A stretch of DNA of 64,000 nucleotides from Macrotrachela quadricornifera (taxonomy: Eukaryota > Rotifera > Eurotatoria > Philodinida > Philodinidae). The stretch lies in contig JAJEKB010020884.1 in the NCBI GenBank assembly GCA_022393335.1, forward strand, positions 1-64,000, given 5' to 3'. Position 1 is the first letter of the stretch; each line of letters begins with the position of its first letter. The notes beneath the pieces are model-generated. The model was not told the origin of the DNA, did not search any database, and worked only from the letters and a program-made list of their open reading frames with translations. The position numbers and the translations under genes were made by a program. Shown piece after piece: positions 36,166 to 49,300 of this stretch.

Positions 36166-39100
36166 TTAAACTTCAATAACTTCTTGTTCAGCAAGTCTTG
36201 CAATTAATGCTATTGATGATTCATTTCCTGTATTATTTATTGTTGGTATATGTGAAAATGTTTTTAAAGTTCGTGATATTGCATTTGTAGATGATAGTAA
36301 TGAATCAGGACGTGTTGATAAATAATTTCCTGTTATTATTGAATCATCAGGTGAGAGACTAATATTTGTTGGACTTATAGATGAAAGAAAACGTTGTTGC
36401 TCCATATTTGATAATGTTGTTTCATAACCACTATCTCGTATATGAGAATAAGATACTGTTGGAGAAGTATTTGAATGAAGAATATCATTAATAATATCAT
36501 ATGTATTATTATTATTATTATTGGCTGATTTTAATGTATATGTTTGAAATTCATTTGAATTTAATTGATATAAAAGTCGCTAAAAAGAAAAATAAATATA
36601 TCTATATTAATTTATTACATTATATCTATTGATTAGAGTAGATTAAATGAAATTTGATACTATTCAAGATATCTGACACTTTGTATAATCATCATTATGC
36701 ACGTCAATATCCTCCGGCATCTAAACGACTTAATTGATTCATAACATATATATATATATATATATATATAAATGATGCTTCAATTATTTCTATATACATC
36801 TTAAAGCAAGGAAAAAAACACGATCGTTTGTTTCTATTGAATGCACAATATATATTTATCGTGATTATATGTAAATCGAATTATTTCAATTACTAAAAAC
36901 AAGACGTTTGCCGTTTGATGACATTAAATAGATAATCAAATTTGTGTTATACATTTTTTTTTCTTCTCTATTTCTCGTTCATACTTGACAAATCAAGGAA
37001 TAAGTTTTTTTTCGCTTTATTATCATTTGACATCTCTTATCTATCAATCAAGATACAATTAAAAATGTATTTTTAATTAAAAAAAAGAATGAAAGTATTC
37101 ATTGTCATTCTATCGTCAGTAGTAACAATGACATTGACACGATCATCGCATCATTGAACAATCCATAGAAAGTAAAGTATCATACGAATTCGTATATTTC
37201 TTTTTACTATGCATCATCTATTCTTTTATATTTATTCTTTTTTTTTTTGTGTTTTTTTTACCTGTTGTTGTTCATCATCATTAATAGAATGATTAACATT
37301 TTCATTTGGAATTAATGTTTTATTTCCTGTAATAATCAATGATGATGTTAATGATTGTTCACTAGCTTCATTATGAAGTAAAGGTAATTGAGTTTCAGTT
37401 GGCCCTTGAAGACAATAAAGTGTATTTGTATCAGTTTTACGATTTCGTAATTTTTGTCGATCATGTAAATTTGATGAAAAATAAATTAATTTTATTGTTA
37501 ATAATCCAATAATAATTGCAATTAATAATAAAATTAATATAAATATAACTTTAAATATAGCTAAATCAAAATATGAATATGAACGTTGAGATATTAACTG
37601 AAGCGCTTCCAAATATTCACGTGCTGTATCTATAGCTACTGTTTGATTTGTTTGATTTGTACCAATTGTTAAAACTAATTGAATATATCGAATACATGAT
37701 TGTTCAATTGTTTCATTTATAAGATCACGTATACGAAATTGTAAAATATAATATTCATATATAGGTAATACATATGCATATAATAAATATTGATTACGTT
37801 CAATATTTTCAATTTGAAATATATCATTAAAATTAAGTAATTCAATTAAACATGTATCATTATCACCATCAAATAAATCTAAATAATATTGATTAAAATT
37901 TTCATTTGAATTATTAAACCAAAGATCAGTATTAAAAAATAATGCTGTAGAATTATTAATTAATTCTGGACAAAAATCATTACGATTTAAAATATAAATA
38001 GTTATAGGTACACTTGTATTAAAACCATCATTATCAATAGCTACAATAAAAAATTGATAAATTGATCGACGTTCATAATCAATACCTAAATAGAAAAGAA
38101 AAATTCTTTTTTTTTTTCTTGAAAACAAATTATTAAATATATATTTATTTACCAACAGATGTTATCTTTAGATATAATGTTCCATTTGATGTCAATTCAA
38201 ATGGCCATTCATCTATCATTGTTGTCTCATTTAGTACTAATGTATAAGATATTTTACCATAATATTCATCCATATCAGTTGCATGAACATGACCAATCGG
38301 TGAAAGGTTAGACCATGTTTCGGGTATTTGAAATATATATTCTGGTAAATCAAATATTGGATAATTATCATTTATATCAATTATATGAATAAAACAACGA
38401 ACTGTAGTTGATAACGATTGAGGTTGACCATGATCAAATGCAATAATATCAAATTCATAACTAGATTTTTCTTCTCGATCAAGTTTACCAATTAAACGTA
38501 ATTCACCTGTAATTGAATTTAATGAAAATAATGTTTGATTATTTAATTGATATTCAATTTGACTATTTAATGTATTTTCTTCATCATCATCTGTAGCATG
38601 AAAATGAAAAAGTATTGTATTTATAGGAATTGTTTCTGTTATATTAATTGAATAAAAATCTTTTTCAAATATTGGTGCATTATCATTGTCATCAATAATT
38701 ATTAAAGTAAAATTAAATGTATTTGATAATGATTGAATACCATGATCATATGCTTTAAGATAAATATCATATTTTGATTGTTCTTCTCGATCAAATATAC
38801 GTGAAGTAAACATAAGAAAAGCTTCATTATTAAATAATTCTTTTATAAAAATTGTTCCATTACTTTCAAGTAACCAACTTACTTTACCATTATTACCTTG
38901 ATCAAGATCATTAATTGAGATATGACCCTATTCATAACAAAAAAAGAAAGTTTTAATCAAATTTTTTTTTCGTTGTTAGATAAATCTAAAACAATTTGAA
39001 AGGATAAAATTAAAACATGCAAGCACGCACATACAAATGTTTCTTTTGGGAATTCTTTAAATCAAGGTCAAAGATCATAAGAAAAAAAAATGAATCTTAC

Positions 39101-40252
39101 TAAAAATGTTCCATTTGAAATATTTTCACGAATTTTAATAACACTACTATTTACTATATGTTCAATTCCAGAATTTTTATCATCATTAAATGTTGATGTT
39201 ATTAATGGATAATTATCATTTTCATCTTTAATATCAATATGTACCATAGCAAATGCTGGTATTGAACCTTGTTGTGGTCCATTATCTTGTGCTTTTATTT
39301 TTAAACGATAAAATTTTTCTTTTTCATAATCAAGATGTTTACCAAGATATATATCTCCTGTTTCTTTTGATAATATAAATGTTCCATTTGATGGTGGATC
39401 TAATGAAACAATTGTATAATAAACAAGACCATTAAGATCACTATCACCATCATATGCATGTACACGTGCAATAAGTGAACCAATTGTTGTTAATTCACTT
39501 ATAAATACATGAATATCAGAATGATCAAATACTGGTGACATATCATTAACATCAAGAATATTTATATAAATATTTAAACGACCTATAAGTGCTTGTGGTT
39601 GTCCACCATCATATGCTTGTATAACATATTCTAATGAACGATATAATTCTCTATCAAGTATTTTAATAAGACGTAAAGCAAGTAAATCAGTTTTTTTTGT
39701 ATATTCTATTTGAAATGCATTAAGAATTTTATTTGTTGTATTATTTTCTATAAGATTATAACCTTGAATAGAATTATTTCCATAATCAAGATCAATAGCA
39801 ATATCAATTGGAATTACATAACCAATAGGTACATTTTCTAAAACATCAATTGTTATTGAAGTTTTTGAAAATTGTGGTGCATGATCATTACGATCATCAA
39901 TTATAATAGATAAATCATTAAAAAATATTTGTCCCATATTAACACATAAAACTTCAAGTATTATTTCACATTTTGAACATGAACACATACGACGAAGACA
40001 AAAATCATCACGATCAATTAATTTTTTTGTTGTTATACGTCCCGTATATGGATCAATAAGAAAAAAATCATTTGAATTTTTTTGTCTATCAACAAAACGA
40101 TATGTACCAGCATTATTTACGGTTTTACAACCATCTGTTGAAAATGTATATATTGATGTACCAATTGGTAAATCTTCCATAATATGTAGAGATTCAATTG
40201 GTTTTGTAATTACCAAATTAATAATATTAATAAAAAATAAAATTTGAAACAT
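36166..40252 (-). CDS. Protocadherin-like adhesion receptor
   Basis: Four exons on the minus strand: 40252-39101, 38927-38153, 38085-37262, 36579-36166 (3,165 nt, 1,054 aa). It is a calcium-dependent cell-adhesion protein of the plasma membrane. Seen: a signal peptide (residues 1-16); about six to seven cadherin repeats with the calcium-binding linkers DRNDHAPQF, DVNDMSPVF, DENDNYPLI, DDNDNAPIF, DINDNYPIF and a degenerate NRNDFCPEL; DRE and YD/DxD motifs in most repeats; one membrane segment (FKVIFILILLLIAIIIGLLT); and a cytoplasmic tail of about 250 residues with an Asn run and RDSGYET. The first repeat carries a cysteine cluster (CLRRMCSCSKCE). The repeat number and single membrane pass fit non-clustered (delta-type) protocadherins. 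Intron 3 (36580-37261) includes a TA microsatellite. Confidence 0.9.
36746..36771. repeat. TA microsatellite
   Basis: About 13 AT units within protocadherin intron 3. Confidence 0.9.
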
Positions 40253-43200
40253 TTGTAATTTATAATTATTTACCTAATTTAAACGAATAAATATAATTGT
40301 CATATTGCACTGCTATTTGTATGTGAACAGGAACAATCTGTAATAGCAAAAAAAAAAAAGAAGGATTTCCTCATTAATATACGACATATTGAACATGCAT
40401 ATAGACAGAAGAGAGAGAGAGAGAGAGAGAGAGAGCAATAAGAATCAGAGAAGAGAATTAACACTTAGTCGCATAGTAGTACCATCGTAAAGGAGGAGGA
40501 GAAGAAAAGGGAAAAAATCATTCTTATTGAGTTTTTTTTTCTTTTCTGGTAAAAAAAGAAAAGAGAAAATAGAGGAAGAGAGTAAGGACATGCACAATAT
40601 GATTGACTGACCAGTATCTTGAAAAAATAAGTCTTTCCGCTCATCAGGTCCAGTGGACAACTGATTACCTCTCTATTCATTTCTTGACAGTAACTCTCAT
40701 TAAGTTTAACTTACCGCTTTTCTTTATTATTTTTTTCCTATTTCCATTTTTCTTCCTTTCATCCATCTTCTTCGTATCGAAACAGCAGCCAACTATGAAT
40801 TAAAAAAAAAAAAAGAAAGCGCACTCACACGAGCCGCTACTAAGTGCTCTATGAAGGACATGACCAAGTTTTTTTTTACACAGAATAAGTATGTGCATAC
40901 ATATATACATGTACATATTTATAAATGTCGAATATGAAGATGATGATTGAAATAATATGAGTAATTTAATGAACATAACCAATATTACACTTTTAAAAAC
41001 TTTTAGAAACGATAGACTATATGATCATTGAAGTGTTTGATGTAAACTATTGTCTGTATATTGTTAACTTTTTCTCTTTTTTATTATATAGCTAACTAGT
41101 GATGATCATCAATTGAAAAATTTCAAGAGCGAACATACAACAGATGGATTTTATGCTTGAGATGAGCGATTATCATCATTCATAGAATTTGTTCAATGCA
41201 TCAAATCGTAGCAATTGGCACTTGAAAAAAAAAAGAGACATACACCAAAAAGTATCAACCTCCCTATGACAGTCCCTCTTGAGATGATTACGTAAAATAG
41301 AAAAAAAGAATAAAGAAAAAAAAATCTTTAACAATGATAATTGCTAGTCTGACTATGTATGATGCAAGACCAATGCAATTTTCATATGCTTGTGAATATG
41401 CATATTTCCGTTTTTGTATTTTTTATGCAAGTGAATACCTTGATTTTTATCTTATGAAATACATATGTCTTCATTTGTAAATTTAAGACAAATGACATGA
41501 ATACATTCACATAATGATGCAAACATCTATATGTATATTTATATATATATATATATATAAGAAAAGAGATTTGTGATCATGTCTTTTGTTCATCAGTAGA
41601 AAATTAAATAATGCTTGTAAAAACACACACAGTAATAATAATAATAGCAACGTTATAATCGTTATTGTGACTGTTTGTTCAATTGTGTCTGTCGTTTTCT
41701 TCCTATATACATCATGATAGTTCATTGATTTTTTCTATAGCATAGCAAGAAAACGTTGAATATATGACGTTAATGATGTGTTTTCACAGATTTGCTTGCC
41801 TTCGTTAATATTACCATCGTTTATCTTTCATATTGATATATAGCTTAGTCAGTTCTAATTACGACATAACTCGCTCACGGGTGGTGCAACAGATGTTTTG
41901 AACATATACCATCAATGAAGGACAAAATGAAGAAAAGATTCTTTTTTTTTTCTATTGTTTTATACATACACATATATATATATATATATGTATATGTTTG
42001 TCAAGAGATTGAAGAATAGGTATCACTTATTTTGTATACAATCAAGAGTTTGACACCTTTTTTTCAAGAGGATCCTTTATATTCTCTCTTGTCTTATGTG
42101 TATATTTTTTTTTTTATTATATCAATATACTTCACACTTGCTTTCTTATACATCATATACATATAAATACATATACAAATGTATATTCTTCTCGTTCTAA
42201 TAATTCCTTACTCGACAAATGAATGACAATGAACATCAATGATATCGATTCTTATGTAATCATCCTTTCTATCCGACATTTTTTATCTATCTATATATGA
42301 CAAGGTGAAGAAACAATTTGTTTCATGCTGTGTCTGTACTTTATGTCAGTCACATCAACATCAGATATTCTCATTAGAATAAATTACGCTAAGCTTTTTA
42401 TTTTATTCGTCATTAAACTTTTTTTTTCCTGCCTATTGATGACAAATTTCTATCTCAACAAGTAATGGCATATGTGATTAATATTGTATATAAAATTGTA
42501 CGTGCATATGTATTTCCTGTCTACGTTTTTTTTTTTTTGGTATAGACTAAAAATACCGTAGGTAATGAAGGGAAATGGAAGCGCTTATTGTATGAAATAC
42601 TAAAGAAAAATAAAACTTTATTGTTTGAAATATTTACATAAATAAAGAATGACGATCAATTAAAGAAAAAGTCAGATTATGACCATGATTATCTGTTAAT
42701 TTGTCAAAATTGACATATTTCCTTTTTATATTTATCAACTGACTTATTTGTAAAATGCACGCATACTTTCTTTCAAGCAAGTTAATAATAGTAATTCAGT
42801 TTTTACATTAAAATAATGAACGACAGTTCAAGCACAAGTAGAATTATTATATAATATAACCATTATATTGAATTCAGTCAAACGAACTGTGATAAGAAAA
42901 TAATTTATTTTTCTATTATACTATTTGTAATATTATGTGTAATATAAGAAACTTTGTCCTTGTTATTGATTAGTTTCTATGATATTAAATTAACACAAAT
43001 AATGAAAGTTAAAAGAGTGTATATTTTTTTTTACCTTGGTTTTTATCAAAGAATTTTAATTATAATTGATAAAATTAGAAATATTATCATCTGTTAAATA
43101 GTTTTTCAACAAATAAAACGAATCATTTAACCTAATATTTTATGAATAAGACATCTTTGAAAAGACTTTATTTGCACTACTTGTTATATTTGAATATTAT

Positions 43201-44142
43201 TAGTTTATACTTCATTGATTAGTCAATTGAGGATATTAATACATTTTCATACACAAAAAAAAACTGTAGTAACCAATATACTCCTTCGTGGAAAGTCCAA
43301 GAAGATACATTGTCTTATCGGTTTTTCAGGACGAGAAAAAAATGTTCAGTTCACGTTAAATAATTATATATGCAAGATCATAGACGAATGTATTTGCCAT
43401 CTTATACTTTTCTTTTCTTTCAAGTCAATGATTATAACGAACACGTTTTTTTTTGCCTTCAAATTACCATGAAGACTACAAAGTTTTTTCGATTTTCTAT
43501 CAATTGAAAAATGGTCACCATCTTATAAGTAACTGTTCAAAAGTAATAAAATATCCCATTCAGTCAGTTCTTATTCATTTTCTAAATGTATCTATTTCCA
43601 ACTTATTGATTTGCTATAATCAGTTAGCTAGGGATAAATTAATACGTTTCAAGTTCATGGCTTCAGTGGCAAAGTCCTTCTGCTCGCGCAGTGGACGAAT
43701 AACTTTTGTTATTTGTGTTACTTTACTTGCAGATTGGTATTTTGTTTAAAAAATAAAAAATTTATTTTCTATTATTATAAAATTTTTATGTAAACATTTT
43801 GAGTTAAAATAAAATAGAGAACTCTAACGAATCTTTCTTCTGAAATGCTTGTCCGTTCTGAAAAATTTAATTCTTTTTTTGACTTTTAGTCATTGTTTTA
43901 TTTTTTTTGTGAACACGAAAAAACTACATTTTTTAATGTTTTATTTAGAACATAAAGTGCTTTGTTTTTTTTTACACACAAAATCGAATATGATATGATG
44001 AATGTTTATATGGATATTCTAAACTAATAACGATAATTCTTTTGTTGATTTCGACTTGATGTATTAATAGGTGAACGAGATCTATTTGAAACAAAAAAAA
44101 AGAAAAAAAAATTTTTCAAATAAAGTCATGAGAAAAAACACT
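40253..44142. other. Upstream region of protocadherin; no gene recognised
   Basis: A 3.9-kb stretch upstream of the protocadherin start and downstream of ZRANB2, both on the minus strand. It contains a GA run (40410-40435), short TA runs near 41540 and 41975, and many poly-T tracts. ORFs at 43215-43749 look random. Protocadherin promoter and untranslated exons probably lie here. Confidence 0.45.
40410..40435. repeat. GA microsatellite
   Basis: About 13 GA units, 160 bp upstream of the protocadherin start codon. On the transcribed strand this is a CT (polypyrimidine) tract. Confidence 0.9.
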
Positions 44143-45453
44143 CTACTTTGATCGTCGTCGTTCATAATAATCATCATTTCGTTTTGAATTACGTGGTGAA
44201 CTTGATCGTTTTTGATTATTTGAAGAAGATGGTTTATTATATCGACTATTAAATTTTATTGAAAATAAAAGAATTATTTTATTAAAAATCTTTACTTTTT
44301 TTTATCATTCGATGAATGATAATGATGATCACGAGATGATGAACGACTTTGACGACTATCCGATGATGAATTTGAACGAGAACGACTAAAATTTTACTTT
44401 TTAATTTAATATTAAAATAAAAATCTTGATTACGAACGATTTTTCTTTTCGACGAGTATTAGACGATTTTTTATTATTATTTGATGAACTTGCTTGTTTA
44501 TGATTTTTACCATCATCATTATTATTATCATCATCACTATCTAATGCATACTAAAAATAAAAACAAAAGAGAAAAATATATATAAAATCATTTTGTTTTT
44601 CAAACCTTTTTAACATCAAAATCATCATCTTCGTCTTCGTCTTCATCATCCTAAGAAAAAAACAACATATATAATAATCATTTATTCTTTAGAATAAGAA
44701 AATATAACATCGAAAAAATCTCTAAAAATACTCACTGTACGAGTATTACCTCTCCCAATGTTCGAGATTTCGAATCAGTTGTATTTCGTTTTTTATCATT
44801 GGATTTTCCTTCTTTATCTGTTACACTACGAAACTTTTTTTTCTTACGTCCAAACTAAAATAAATATTAGTAAATAATATCTATATGATATTATTTACTT
44901 CATCATATTCGCCATCAGACTCCTCACGATGTTCATTATATTCAACATTATCTCGTTCATTATATCCACCACCAGCACCTTTAAATTTTTCAAATAAATA
45001 AATTTTTTTTTTCTTTCTTAAAAATTTTTATACCAGTTCGTGCTTCAGCCTTTTGAAATTTCGGCATATTGCACATATTACAAGTTGTTCGTCGTGACCA
45101 ATTTATATTTGCACAACTAATATATTAGAAAATATAAATTAATTTAAATAGAATTTATTATTGAATACTAACCTTTTACACATCCAATCATCAGGTGAAA
45201 AAAGACCACCACTTTTTTCAGCTACTTTTTTACCAATACCTGATAGATCTCTTGAACCTGATTTTTGATGTCGTTTGCTTGATGCTTTGTTTTTATTTTT
45301 TAATAAATAAATTATTTATGAAAGTTTTTCAAGCGTAAACTTACATCGATGAGAACTATTGGAACCAACATCGTCATTATGACTATTTCGTCTTCGTCGA
45401 GATGATCGACTATATGATTCATCATCTCGATCAAAATCATCATGATCACTCAT
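44143..45453 (-). CDS. ZRANB2: ZRANB2-like splicing factor with a single RanBP2 zinc finger
   Basis: Nine short exons on the minus strand: 45453-45345, 45284-45173, 45116-45034, 44978-44899, 44854-44750, 44650-44606, 44550-44438, 44385-44296 and 44245-44143 (840 nt, 279 aa). ZRANB2 is a nuclear RNA-binding protein that influences alternative splicing, binding GGU-containing RNA through RanBP2-type fingers. Seen: a finger with DWMCKSCANINW and TTCNMCNMPK (CxxC..CxxC); the family block GGGYNERDNVEYNEHREESD and then GEYDEFGRKKKKF; an acidic stretch (DDEDEDEDDDDF); and an Arg/Ser-rich tail. Vertebrate ZRANB2 has two fingers. Here the first is absent and exon 1 encodes a short Ser/Arg/Asp-rich leader instead, although the linker between the two fingers is kept (GIGKKVAEKSGGLFSPDDW). 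The exon 7 donor (GTTCGT) is weak and was chosen because only it preserves the RS frame. Confidence 0.88.
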
Positions 45454-46377
45454 TTTAATATTGAATTTTTAGATTTTATTGTTTAAATATGCCAAATTAT
45501 CTCAACTGAAAAAGAAGGACAACAAATGAAAAATAATAATTTGTTGTGTTCTAAAGGCAAATCATAATGAAGTAACAAAAGAAATAAATAATGATTTCTA
45601 AAATGTTTAAAACTATTTTTTTTGATTAATTTATATAAATAAAATTAGTTAAGGTATTTAATTTCTTTATATACAATTTTCATATAAATCGTACTTTAGA
45701 GCCATCTATCGAAAAAAAATCTACATAGTATGATAAAACAATGTATTCAAATCTTTATGCATTGGGACTCTTTGCACGATCATTGAAATAGAAAATCTTA
45801 AACTTTAACCTACGAGCACTGGAAGAAAATCTTTAAACGATGCGCATTTCCTCACTTTTTATGGCTATATCGCTAGTTTACTCGAATTATTAAACAGTAT
45901 TAGGGTGAATTCATAGATATCCAATTTAAGAAAAGAAAGGATCTCCTAGATTATTAGAATGTTTTAAGCTTATATTTTGGCCATAGGTAAGGAGTCATTA
46001 GACTTGCATTACTTTCAAAGAATTCTTCTTGTCAATCTATTGTAGCCAAGACATAAAATTTTTAAGGAGAGCAATTTCTATATTGTGTATTTCGAATTCA
46101 ATATGAAAGTTGTGCTAGTCTAGTGACTTTTGACTGAATCAAGACAAAAATGTTCAATAAAAGAAAACATTTTTTTCTCCAAAATTTGTTGAATACTGAT
46201 AGATATATCCTTATACATATATTAAAATACAACTTACGAATGCAGTAACATATTTCATTCTTTGTTTTTCTAAGATATTTTGTCTTGATTAGCCAATAAT
46301 GTATAATTTTTAGCTATCCATCTTTCTTTTCATGAAATTTATTTTATTTAAAAAAAAAAAAGAAAAGAAAAATGAAT
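45454..46377. other. Short intergenic region
   Basis: Separates the ZRANB2 start from the CFAP206 stop, both on the minus strand. AT-rich, with no recognised feature. It should contain the ZRANB2 promoter. Confidence 0.5.
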
Positions 46378-49300
46378 TTATTCATCAATATCAACTGTAA
46401 GATCAACTTTTCTAACATTAGCTGGTAAAAATTGTCCATCATCATGTCGTTTATGTCCTCGAATACCACTTAAATAAACTTTTGGTTGTGGTACATTCGA
46501 ATAATTATCTCGTTTTGTTTGAATAAATTGATCTTTTGGTAAATAAACTTGTGTAGAATTTTCTCGTCGAAAATTACTTATATTTGTTTGAACAGATTTT
46601 GTAAGACGTCTTCTTAAATTAGCTAATTTTAAAGCTTTACGTCGTAATTCCCATTCATTCCATTCATAATTTTTTACAATATTTTTTTCATAAAAATGTG
46701 TATCTGTTTGTGTACCAAAATCAGCTTTCATTTGTGGTTTAGATGAAACTTGTGTTAAATCACCATATGTTGCAACATTTGTAAATTGTGTATGTAAATC
46801 AAGTAATTGAATGAGTTCAGGATTTAATTTAGCATTATTTGCTATTGATTCAATATATGTTGAAGATTTTCGACAAAATAATATAGCATCTTTTGGTTCA
46901 CTAAATGTATAATACCGATCATTAATTTGAACAATACCAAGACGTGGATCACCATGAATTAATTTAAAATCATTTAAGGCTAAATGATAGGCACAAAAAC
47001 CTAAAAGAAAAAAAGAATACGGAAGTCAGTATTTTATTCTTTATCAGATAGATAGTTTAGAAACAAATATATGTTATTCTTAATTAGAGATGTATGAGAT
47101 GAAGTTGTTTATAGGTCCAGTCTGTTTTTTCTCATGACTTTGGTCACTATCCCGATAAAAATTGTATTTATTGGTTCTAATCTTGCATATCTTTATTTTC
47201 GATGAAATAAGTACAAATCTGAGATAAATTTTTGGATTTTCTTTTGAGATCATAATGAATGATAAATGGAAAGATATATAATTAAAATCTTTCGTTTACA
47301 TTTTGTCCATATATTCTTACATAAAGGTTTTCTCTCTCACTCAAATCTTAGCTATCATAGAGACTAAAGATTTGAAAATTTGTGTGTACATATTTTATCG
47401 AAAATGTAGGTCAATGGCATCGTCCACATTACAATTACTTCAGTGAGAATAAAGTTATGATGGATGATGTTAATCTTTGGTTTAAGTGTCATAAATCTCA
47501 AGGAAATGCACGATGTGAATCAGGAGACCTATTATTATATAGTATCATGTTCCAGCTATTTGTCATACAAATTTTGTGGGAATTTGTTAACTAGTTCAAG
47601 AACTATTGTTCTTTAAAAATCGAATAATTCATCACTAATTCAATGAATTGATCTAAAACTGCCGGAGAAGCTTTTTTTTATAGTTTAGTATTATTGTCTG
47701 CAAGTATCAAAAGCAAGCATTGTAAGAAAGAGAAATGGCACATTGATGATCATCGTGCTAATAACAAGGATTCAAAGACGTTACTATTTGAGCAATGAAA
47801 GTGCATGAACTGGACTATAGTTTCACGTAAAAATAATTAAAATTAACTATATATTTGAGAAAAAATAGGACAAACTTTAGTACGAGGTGTTTTTAGATTA
47901 TATTACTTAGAGTAAAAATTAAGCACGATCCGTTTGTAACTTTGTTTCCGTTCAAGCAATTGGAATTTTGATAGCATTACTGCCCCATATACTTGTTACA
48001 ATATGTACACACAAATTTTCAAAGGGTGTCATTTAAGTGATCAGTAAAATAACTGACATGGTCAGTAAATAGAAAAAATGAAAAGTCAGTAAATATACTG
48101 AATGGTCAGTAGGAAAATGAATGGTCAGTAGAAAAATGAAATGGTCAGTTATTAATAATATTGGATGATAATTAAATGAAACGGTCAGTAGATAAACTTT
48201 TTTATCAGTTGATAACATGAAGTGGAAAGTAGAAAAATTAACATTTTTCGTAATGTTGTCCACTTCATTTTTTTTTCTTCCCTTTACATATATATCTATA
48301 TGGTATTTTCCTTCACATATATGATCATATGGGATTTTCTTCTTTCCTCTCATATATATATGATCATATGGGAATTTTCCTTTCGTTTTATTAATGCGTT
48401 TTTCTTATGATCTTTTGACATATATTAAACTGTTATTTCCAAGTGATGAATTAAAGAATATCACTCATGTATTTTTCCTAGAATATGTTATACTATAAGA
48501 GATGGGAATAATCTAAATAACCATTTCTTGTCCTATAAATACTTGCGTTTTCTTCTTAAAAAACAAAATATTATTAAGCTTTCAAATTATCATCTTCTCC
48601 TACTTATCAATGACAAGACTGTAACAAAGAGCAATGGAAGTAGCGCAGTATGAGAGCGATGCATCAGATGGAGAAATTATTCAAGAACAACGTGCAGTAA
48701 AAGAAAACAAATACCGTCGTGAAAAGAAGAAAACTTACAATCGGTTTCTCAAGCTGACTTGAATAGATATAAAAAACAAAAGTTCACAACTTTCAATCAA
48801 TTCAAGAAATCATTCGACATCTGGCGTTTAGAAATGGAAAATGATTCACATTGGAAAACATCGAAATGTAACTGTCCAGCTTTTATGAAGAACTTTATGT
48901 GTAAGCACGTTGTCGGTATGAGTATACGATTAAAATATTGCAAACCACCAGCAGTTGCAAAGACAGTTCCAATTGGCGAAAAGAGAAAACGTGGTCGACC
49001 ATCAAAAGCTAAACCAGCCTTGTTGATGCAATGATTGAATGTTCGCTCTCTTTATTGACACTGATTCATAAATTTCTACTGATAAAATAATTTTTCTGCT
49101 GACCAAAAATCTATTTTGTACTGACCAAATTTCTTTTTTCTACTGATCTAAATCATATATTTTTACTGTTACTTACAGCAAATAAACTGACCACTTCATA
49201 AATATCTACTGCAATTTTCAATACTGACAAATCAGTATATATACTGACCATCTATATATTTTTTACTGACAACTTCAGTTATTTTACTGACCGTTTAATA

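Noticed and set aside
41876..41896. CACGGGTGGTGCAAC resembling a family A MITE end
   Set aside because: Only about nine bases match and there is no inverted partner nearby.
43215..43749. Two overlapping plus-strand ORFs of 85 and 98 codons
   Set aside because: No signal peptide, domain or splice logic; composition is that of random AT-rich sequence.
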